DNA of 64,000 bases from Saccharina japonica (Eukaryota > Sar > Phaeophyceae > Laminariales > Laminariaceae), in NCBI GenBank assembly GCA_008828725.1, contig MEHQ01000840.1:94128-158127 (forward strand). The letters are read 5' to 3'. Position numbers and translations under genes: made by a program. How positions within the stretch are numbered: the first letter of the stretch is position 1; every line of letters begins with the position of its first letter. The notes under the pieces are model-generated. The model saw only the letters and a program-made list of their open reading frames with translations, made no database searches and was not told where the DNA came from. Shown here in pieces: positions 57,210-64,000 of this stretch.

Positions 57210-57409
57210 CAGTGGGTACCCCGACTTAAGAGAGGGTGTACGATATAAGAGAATAGTACAGTTAAGAGAGACCGAATCGGCCGGACCCGCCTACACTAAA
57301 CCTATATATTTGTCACTGTGGATAAGAGAGAAAGCTATTAATAGTTAAGAGAACTGTTTTTGGCCCGGACCACACCTCTCTTAAGCCTCTTAAATAGGGG
57401 CACCCACTG
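57210..57409 (+). mobile_element. 200 bp terminal-inverted-repeat element, pogo/Tigger-like
   Basis: Left end CAGTGGGTACCCCGACTTAA (then GAGAGG); right end reversed CAGTGGGTGCCCCTATTTAA, then GAGGCTTAAGAGAGGTGTGG. CAG ends with CTTAAGAGAG just inside are typical of pogo/Tigger elements, which duplicate TA. A TA precedes the left end, but none follows the right end. No transposase; a non-autonomous copy. Confidence 0.6.
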
Positions 57410-57742
57410 CTGGATATGCATGATGTATACCAGGTACCAGGTAATCTGCGTGGTCTACGAGGGGTATCTCCTGGATTGGATCCTGCACAACACCTCGTAA
57501 CGGCAAGAGCTTAGGATGCACCTCGAAGTATGTGGAGAACATGCTACGGGCGACCATAGTAAATAGGACTTATATGGCGTTGCAGTGTCTGCTCTGCTTA
57601 CTGCACCGAGTGTAGTATCTCTGTGTCGTAGTTTTGTGACCACAGAACTGGTACCTTTTTAGGATGAAGAATCGGCACGGACACTGGGTGTGCTGGATGT
57701 TGACGGGTAGAAAGGAAGGTTTGATGTGAAGAACACACACAC

Positions 57743-57935
57743 ACGGTATACACAAAAACCTATATATTTACCTACTTTTACCAACAATATTTGGTCCTCG
57801 TATTTACTAGTGTTTACTATGGTCTCCCGTAATAATTATCAAGACGAAATACGCTTAGTAAAATAGTGGAATATATGGGTTTTTGTGTATGTGATGGGCC
57901 CTGTTTACTATAATATGGTCTCCTGTAATATTAGA
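57743..57935 (+). mobile_element. Two 5'-truncated MITEs of the CTATTACGG family
   Basis: 57743-57830 has GGTATACACAAAAACCTATA..TTTACTATGGTCTCCCGTAA in one orientation. 57840-57935 has CTTAGTAAAATAGTGGAATA..GGGTTTTTGTGTATGTGATG..TATGGTCTCCTGTAATATTA. Left ends are missing. Confidence 0.7.
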
Positions 57936-57939
57936 TCGT

Positions 57940-59810
57940 CATCTGTCCCACGTGTGGACGTATATAGTGGAAGGATGTTATACCTGGTACCTCTCATATT
58001 ACACGTGCTTCGTATATACCAGTACGTGTACATGTAAGGCTGGCAGAAGCATACGGTCGACATAGCTGGGTGAGACGTGGGTGCGATTTGTTTGGCTACG
58101 AGAGATGTTGGTTGGATCGGTTGGGCACGAGAAATGTTGGTGCGATCGGTTTGTGTACGAGTAGCACTGCTTCTGCTACTGCTGCTGATGGTGATGTTGC
58201 TGCTGCTTCAGGTTGCGCAGGGCCTCTACCTCGTATTATATAACACCAACATTACCCGAGTTAAACAAAAAAAATGTCCAGCGGCTGTCCTGCAACATTC
58301 CTGGTAGTAAATAGAAGTGAGCCGTTTAGACTGCGCTCACAGCAAGTGAATCGTTCCTTGCTGCATATATGTCGTGTTGCGGTGCAACATACAAAATGGT
58401 GGTATTAATAGGAACAATGTTGATGTCCTTCCTAAAAAAATAGGAGTCGGACGGCTCACCCCGTTTAGGCATGCGGCTTATTAGGACTGCACTCCCGTTG
58501 CGGGGGTAAAACACTTAGAATTAAAGGCATGTTTCGATTTATGTTGGAATTAGAGTGCATTACTGAAAGGGTTAAGTGTCCGGTAGAATGAAACGTACAG
58601 CCTTGCACCGTGTTTGTACTGCTGTGCTGAACCTCGTGCTAGATTGTGGATCTCGCATTAGCTTACTCCCAAACATCTTGCCCGGAGTCACGAAAAGGCA
58701 CAAAAGGCGCAAAGAGTCAACAGGTAGTCGTACATAGCACAACAGAACCAGACAAACTTCAGTCGGGGTGCAGCTGGTTTCACGATCTATTACGATAGAT
58801 TGTACACACTACAGCAGCAGTATGTAGATGTTAACCCGTTAAGAGCTGGTCCCACGTATTTCGGGACAAACTACTTGCAGTTAGTGTGGGGTAATGTTTT
58901 CAATTATGAATGGGTTAACCCCGTCGGGCACCAGGGGCAAACGGGTACAGCAGTAGTGGCCCCTCCATAGGGCCGGTTTACCGGTAGCTCGTAGTGCCGG
59001 CTACCCGCTATAGTGCCTGTGACATCGCTTGGCACAGGTGGGATTAACCAGTGTGGCAGTGTGCGGAGTAGTGCCGGTTGCCGATATAGTGCCGGTATTG
59101 TTGCCTGGCGCATACCGGCACTACGTATAGACGGACCATTTACTGCACCCGGAAAAAATGTTAGGGGTACGTATTCGGTCGTAGTCGGTTTTAGCCCACC
59201 CCGCAGACGTGGCAGCATACCAGGTGCACGTGCTATATATACAGCAGGCAGGCAGCAGTAATAGTATGTGAAATCCAGGAAGTCTTGCCGCCCTCGCCCC
59301 GCCTCCATATTCATGCTCCAATGTTTACAAGCGCAGCCAGCTAGAGCTGTGCCTTGGAGGCCTCGTAGAGGTCGCCAGCTATATACGTCGTACACGTAGG
59401 TATTAATTGGATACGTCGGTATTTTAATTTTTAAGATTGCAGCGGTGCAACTCTCCGACTACACGGTCTTCCTTGTTTATGGAAGGCTTATTTGCTTCGG
59501 AGTGCGCATTTCCCCGTGAGACCACTCGCTCAGAGAGGGAGAGCCGAGAGAGAGATAGAGAAAGAGAGCTGAGAGGTCTACTGCAGTTCCTGGCGCTTCA
59601 AAACCTATCACCGTCGACGGTGCCGTTGTTGATGGCAGTGCCGAAGACCATTGGCAATTACGTTTTATCTTTTTTGTACGGATGTAAAATGAGGCCAAAC
59701 GCGCCGGCCGACTATTAAATAGTCAACTAAAGTCAGTCAGCTAGCTGGCTTTCCCCAGCCAACGAGTAATTAGCCGAGAAGTCCGCCCGACTCACAATCC
59801 TGCAGCCAGC
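57940..59810. other. No recognised gene; small inverted repeat
   Basis: 58990-59130 repeats AGTGCCGGTTGCCGATATAG and contains inverted GTAGTGCCGG and CCGGCACTAC. A frame at 58077-58307 has a Leu-rich stretch but is triplet-repeat-like. A GAGAGAGA run is at 59534-59570. No gene supported. Confidence 0.4.
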
Positions 59811-59816
59811 ACTGTA

Positions 59817-59932
59817 CTATTACGGGGTGGGCTAATGTAGTAAATAGAACCTACGGTACACACAAAAACCTATATGTTCACCTATTTTTACTAACATTTT
59901 GTTGTCCTATTTACTATGGCCCCCCGTAATAG
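59817..59932 (+). mobile_element. MITE of the CTATTACGG family with clear TA target duplication
   Basis: TA then CTATTACGGGG at the left and CCCCCGTAATAG then TA at the right. Inner TACGGTACACACAAAAACCT and TTACTAACATTTTGTTGTCC. This copy best defines the family ends. Confidence 0.88.
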
Positions 59933-59939
59933 TATGAGG

Positions 59940-60920
59940 TACCTGGTGCTATTTTGTAGCAACAACAGCGGCGGTCGATATATACTGCAGGTGGACATGA
60001 CTACACTATTGTACTTTCATACAGCAGTTTTTGTTGGGTTTGGTTTTTCCTACCTAATTATTCCTGTAAACTCCTTGTGCCTTGTCGGGACCACGGGGCT
60101 AGATTGGTACAGCAGCAAGCAGTAGCACAGCAGCATTTTCAATGTAGCTCGTACAACACCAGAAAAAATGACAGTAAAGATTATGGCTTATTATTCGGCA
60201 CCATGGTTGACGTACACCGCTGTGTACGAGACGAAGAGGATTAGGCCTGAACATTGGTTGATTGGGTTAGGTTTACGGTTCGGGTTTGGGTTGGTCTTGT
60301 TCGTACCGTAAACATCAGCAGTGCCTGCCAACCATTGTCTCGAATATGTTGGGTAGGCTACCCTCGGCTTTGCAGATTGTTTTCGAAAAGACGAAAGGCG
60401 AATGATACTCTGCTGTCTGCCGTCCCGTGAGATTTTGGGCATCGTGATGAAACCGTGCCGTTGACTCGCTCTCCAGTGCCATCAGGCGAATCACTGACCC
60501 GTGTTTTTTCGTTTGCGATTATTTTTCAAGTTCACGCACGGCCGGCTTTACCACCCAGCATGTGCCGCCCAGCTTGCAATGTTCAGTCCAGTTCGGTCGA
60601 ACTTTCTCCTTCACGGGCGGTGCATCTACTGTTCTACCCTGACGAGAAAGGGCATACATGACTTTCACTTAGGGCGTAAGAGGTCACGGGACGGGAAAGC
60701 ATTGCGGAGAAACGCCTCCCTCGAGTTTCGCCGCCACTGCAGTCAGTAACGTATACCGCGTTTTTCGAAGTTTCGTCAATTGTATTTAATGTTTTCCCTT
60801 CGGGGAGTGGTCGAAAACAGGTACCTCGTGCTCCGCTCGGCAGGGGGTGTTTAGACATTGCCGCGCTCTGCGTTACTCCTGCCTGAAGCTGCGATAACCG
60901 AGTGCAATGGTGTCCCCTAT
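59940..60920. other. No recognised gene
   Basis: 60430-60860 has ordinary composition and short open plus frames (GESLTRVFSFAIIFQVHARP), with no motif. Confidence 0.35.
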
Positions 60921-60934
60921 TGCAGCTCCGACGT

Positions 60935-61035
60935 GTGCTACGATAGAGGTAGAGGTATACCTTTTTCTGGCTGAAACGTTTTCTGAACGACCTAGTAAAG
61001 CCTCCTTAACCCAAAATTCGTCGGAAAATGCGCTG
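60935..61035 (+). mobile_element. Single arm of the foldback family (arm A type)
   Basis: GTGTGCTACGATAGAGGTAG, TGAAACGTTTTCTGAACGAC and CCTCCTTAACCCAAAATTCG match 43003-43085. The paired arm is not seen. Confidence 0.65.
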
Positions 61036-61324
61036 CTGAACTACTGTACTGCAGATAGCCCTGCGCGCCGCGTGTGAAGCAACTGACGTATTTTTTCTGA
61101 CAATACCCTACCTGGTATATAACATTTAACGTGAAATATAGAACAAGCGGAGCCGATGAATCCCCTATTAATAGCTGGCAAAGCTGAGTGTCAACCACTT
61201 AATCGATCGAACTCACAGCTGACGCGTATATATACGAAGTACTTGTTTAGTGACTTTATGTATACACCTTGATCCGCTTGGTCCGCATGCGCTCGTGCTT
61301 TGGTTGGCAACGGATGCTCGATCA

Positions 61325-61440
61325 TTCCATGGTTTTCTTCCTCCTTCCCCTCTTCCCCTTCCTCCGCCTCCTCCCCCTCCTTCTCCTCCTTTTCTTTTCC
61401 CTCCTTCTCTTCTCCCTTCTCCTTTTCCTCGTCCTCCATA
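61325..61440 (+). repeat. Polypyrimidine tract of about 110 bases
   Basis: Almost unbroken C/T (TTCTTCCTCCTTCCCCTCTT and so on), 90 bp ahead of the next exon. It may be part of an intron or an H-DNA-prone upstream sequence. Confidence 0.8.
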
Positions 61441-61520
61441 TGCGATAACGACGAGAATAACCCTCCCCCACTCCGACCGCCCGTGTCGCCTTAAACGAAA
61501 CCATGCGTCTGCTTAAACAG

Positions 61521-62301
61521 CTTTCACGGCGCCAGCACCGCTCGCCCCCTCCATCGTCGCCGGCCTCTCCCGACACTACCGACCGCCCCACCTATGGCAG
61601 CCGCAGCAGCGACCACAGCAGCAACAGCCCGTCTCGCGACCATCGAACACCTCGAATAGACCGCGGCAGGCGAGGAGCCAACCCTGGGCTAGAAGCGGCA
61701 CGGCCGGGTCTTTAGATAGCGAAGTCGAAGACCGAGGGGTGGAAGAGAAGGGTTCGATCGGCGACGGTGATGGCGGCCCGCCGGTTTCAGCTTGGATGGC
61801 GCGAGGAAGCGGAACCGCCACCGCGACAGGAGAGGCTCCCGCGACGCCGGAGGTGGCTGCTGCGGGGCCGAACGGCGCGGGTAGCTCGAACAATGCCGCG
61901 AACCCCTTATTGGCCGAAGGGACGCGACAGCAAGAAGGGTTTCCGATTAGTAATAGAGACGGCGTGGCGATCGACCCCGCCCGTACATCGCAGTTGCCGC
62001 TGTCAAACGCCCCGGTAGCAGCCAGGGATGCTCGGGACGGTGCTACTGCTTCACCCCCGCCGTCAGATGGAGGAGATTTATCAACAACGCCCGCGAGCAG
62101 CGCTAAAGGGGGTGTCGTAGTTGCGGAGGGGAGCGGAGCGGGGGGGCAACCCGAGCAGGAAGAGCGGGAGGGGAAAGATAACGCGGGAGTTGGAAACCCC
62201 GGCCACGCGGCGATGGCAAGCGGGGCACAAAAAGACGACGACGTCGGGTTTGGGGAGCATGGGTGGTATTCTACGTCGGCGATAACGGAGGATCACATTG
62301 G
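61521..62301 (+). CDS. Exon of a disordered low-complexity protein
   Basis: About 260 codons are open from the acceptor-like CTTAAACAG (phase 1) to a strong donor ATTGG then GTAAGT (phase 2). The first third is Pro/Gln/Arg-rich (PQQRPQQQQPVSRPSNTS). The rest is Gly/Ala/Ser/Asp-rich (GSSNNAANPLLAEGTRQQEG, QPEQEEREGKDNAG). It ends GFGEHGWYSTSAITEDHI, which looks more ordered. Disordered linkers of this kind are common in stramenopile regulatory proteins; the function is unknown. An ATG at 61503 lies in another frame that stops at 61713, so the true start is probably upstream. Confidence 0.5.
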
Positions 62302-62483
62302 GTAAGTCATGGCGTGCTCACACGGATAGGCGTTTTGTTTTTTTTGCTGCGGCCGACGGCGCAGACGTAGAGCGTGGTTGTGTCGTGTCCTCGAGCGATA
62401 GTTATTCGGTGTGTGACATGCCGCAGAGGTGTCGGTGTTGGTTTTGAGAAGACAGAAACTCGGCACTCGGCGACAGCAGATTT

Positions 62484-62918
62484 TTGGTGTCTCCTGGGAG
62501 GCTATCCCACGTGACCAGCGTCGCGTTAGACGCCATATACACGGCACACCCCAATGAAACTGTGGGACGGAAATGTGTGACCACGCTTGTTGCTGTGCTG
62601 TACGATAGGGCGATCGTCGGCGGGAATCCGATTTTTTTCGTGTTTTTGTCCTCCGCACGGAGCAAGCGGAGAGGCCGCCTGTTCACACCTGCTTCCGGCC
62701 ACGCCGTTACCATTTGGCTGGGCAGAATGGCGACGAACCTTGCGCGACGGCATATGATAGTCTCCTTGGTATTCTCCTGTTGGCTCTGGGTTGTGCCCTG
62801 GGGAGTTATTTGCTTATGTCGGGACCTGGTGGTGATTTTTTTTGCAGGCGATTCGGCCTTCAAACCCACAGAGCAAGTTAGCTCAACGTCAACAGTTGAC
62901 CTTACACTTATTTCCTAA
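62484..62918 (+). CDS. Possible continuation after the low-complexity exon
   Basis: A 144-codon plus frame with two hydrophobic spans (TTLVAVLYDRAIVGGNPIFF, MIVSLVFSCWLWVVPWGVI). Inside it TTTTTTTTGCAG at 62847 is a strong acceptor, giving in the phase of 62301 a short last exon (62848-62881, RFGLQTHRAS and stop). Both readings are possible; a minus frame (62869-62402) also overlaps. Confidence 0.25.
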   Translation: MVSPGRLSHVTSVALDAIYTAHPNETVGRKCVTTLVAVLYDRAIVGGNPIFFVFLSSARSKRRGRLFTPASGHAVTIWLGRMATNLARRHMIVSLVFSCWLWVVPWGVICLCRDLVVIFFAGDSAFKPTEQVSSTSTVDLTLIS

Positions 62919-63009
62919 AAAGATGCATCCTACGGTAGGTATGTATAGGGGTTGGAGTTAGTTTTTGCCTTCTGAGGCAAATATTTCGTCACTGAATGTT
63001 GTCACTGGG

Positions 63010-63220
63010 ACCGGTTGAGCTCCTCAAGGAAGCAACTACCGGTTAAAGTGATACTACTGTATTTCTACAGCGGTATACTGGTACTCTTTTCAGGACCACG
63101 GTACGTAGCGCATAGAAATGTCGGTCGGCTTTTTTTGCGCGAACAAACTTCTCCGAACGACGTGTTTCGGGTGCGTACGAGATGTTAAGCTTCTCACTCG
63201 TGTGAGGAGCTAAAAAAAAA
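63010..63220. mobile_element. Fragments of the GAGCTCCTCA foldback family
   Basis: GAGCTCCTCAAGGAAGC at 63018 and GCTTCTCACTCGTGTGAGGA at 63188 resemble arm B ends at 43153/43518, in inverted orientation. Confidence 0.45.
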
Positions 63221-63235
63221 AGGCGCCACCCCTAC

Positions 63236-63345
63236 AAGGTGGCATTGCTCACGAAGACGGTGTCGTTGTACGCCTCGAAACCTCCTACCCCCGTGACGCC
63301 GCCGTCCCGCAGGTCCGTCTTTTCGTGGAAAGCGGGACTCGAAGA
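63236..63345 (-). CDS. Possible exon with a beta-helix-like repeat
   Basis: The minus strand reads AFHEKTDLRDGGVTGVGG then FEAYNDTVFVSNATL before a donor-like CACCTT then GTAGGG. The GG(V/A)....v..tvFvsNaT pattern resembles repeats of polymorphic outer-membrane or pectin-lyase-like beta-helix proteins. Only about one repeat is present, so the call is weak. A GAG just before TCCCGC at 63345 could be the acceptor. Confidence 0.3.
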
Positions 63346-63399
63346 AGAGGCCCGGTCTAGCGAAGACCCTTCCTCCACGCCGGGCTTGGAGCATCAGGA

Positions 63400-63895
63400 G
63401 GGTTCTCGGGTATGTAGGCGTTTGTCTTGAGGAAGCATGCTATATACGATAGGTGGTAGAACAATTTGGAATAACAATGGTTGTGGCTGGCGGTGCTCCC
63501 CTCCTAAGGCTGAGGAGCAGCTGCTCGATATATTTGGGATGCCGTTGGTGTTTTTTTTGCAAAATATCGATTTTGGATATGATCATCACCATCGCTCTAC
63601 CGAGCGGCAGTAAATAGTAAGGATTCGTGATTATGTCTAGGCTACGGGGATTGGTCGTCGGACTGTACTTTCGCTTTTAGCTCAAAAGGGATCAGTTTTT
63701 TTGGGGGGTGAGACAAGCTTGGTGAGACCTAGAGAGCTCCTTTCTTGAGTACGCGTAAGGGTCTTCACATATTTCAGAACACGCCTTGAGCAGCTCGTCT
63801 TCTTTGTTTGCATTAATTGGGAGGAGGAAGAGTGTTGAAAAGGGCGGCGGCTGTATCGACTTCCTCGCTCACCTTTCGAGGCGTTCGCACAGCTC
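63400..63895. other. No recognised gene
   Basis: Contains a short foldback-like GCTCCCCTCCTAAGGCTGAG piece near 63495. An open minus frame of 71 codons (63897-63682) has no motif. Confidence 0.35.
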
Positions 63896-64000
63896 ACACC
63901 TCGGACAGATCAGATAGATCATTCCCACTACGTATACATGATCTGCAGGTAGATCGTTCGAGGCAGGTCTATTCCCGGTATTGTATGGTCTAGCTCATGT
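63896..64000 (+). other. Start of another Asp-rich repeat module at the window edge
   Basis: CACCTCGGACAGATCAGATAGATCATTCCCACT matches 24985-25010 in outline (pieces of 20 bases or less are identical). A frame then reads GLFPVLYGLAH, like ADLFPTLYDLAR at 25040. The rest lies outside the window. Confidence 0.5.

Noticed and set aside
1-64000. Integrated large DNA virus, which is known in brown algae
   Set aside because: No capsid, polymerase or other viral core gene was recognised; the retroelement and MITEs explain the mobile content.
1-64000. rRNA genes, telomere repeats or organellar DNA
   Set aside because: No rRNA core motif, no long TTAGGG-type array and no organelle gene was seen.

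Overview
The window is nuclear DNA from a eukaryote with spliced genes. Candidate exons have clean GT-AG borders, matching phases across several kilobases, low-complexity linkers and very large repeat-filled introns. The mix of a DIRS/Ngaro-style retroelement, CBM6 and PDZ proteins, dense MITEs and GTAC-rich microsatellites suggests a stramenopile, most like a brown alga of the Ectocarpus type. That placement is an inference from style, not a match.

Layout. 1-2880 is the 5' part of a decayed retroelement on the minus strand (Gag-like region, then reverse transcriptase leaving the left edge). 2910-5905 is a minisatellite block whose 29-33 bp units flip orientation in the middle. 5937-6142 is a broken tyrosine-recombinase piece. 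7435-23110 holds scattered plus-strand exons of a protein with two PDZ domains. Its introns carry foldback satellites (12.0-17.0 kb), MITEs and minisatellites. 21.1-38.8 kb is a segmental duplication: one unit of about 8.65 kb present twice in direct orientation, an older inverted 1.6 kb copy between the two, and a 1914 bp tandem repeat inside the second. It contains a 27 bp satellite that reads as an aspartate-rich nine-residue repeat protein, and an isolated CDC48-type AAA ATPase exon fragment at an inversion breakpoint.

39.0-41.5 kb has tandem exon-like units on the minus strand. 42109-48882 is the 3' half of a minus-strand gene with CBM6 carbohydrate-binding modules. Four exons join in phase to give one whole CBM6 domain and the end of another. 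Its introns hold a head-to-tail array of a TA-flanked MITE, interleaved foldbacks, an inverted minisatellite and an assembly gap. 49-61 kb is mostly unrecognised sequence with MITEs and foldback elements. 61521-62301 is a spliced, disordered low-complexity exon, and the last kilobase contains a possible beta-helix exon and the start of another copy of the aspartate-rich repeat module.

The identifiable genes are too few and too partial to form a pathway. The strongest calls are the CBM6 gene, the PDZ exons, the AAA Walker B fragment, the RT fragment, the segmental duplications and the MITE family. No rRNA gene, intact tRNA gene or CRISPR array was seen.
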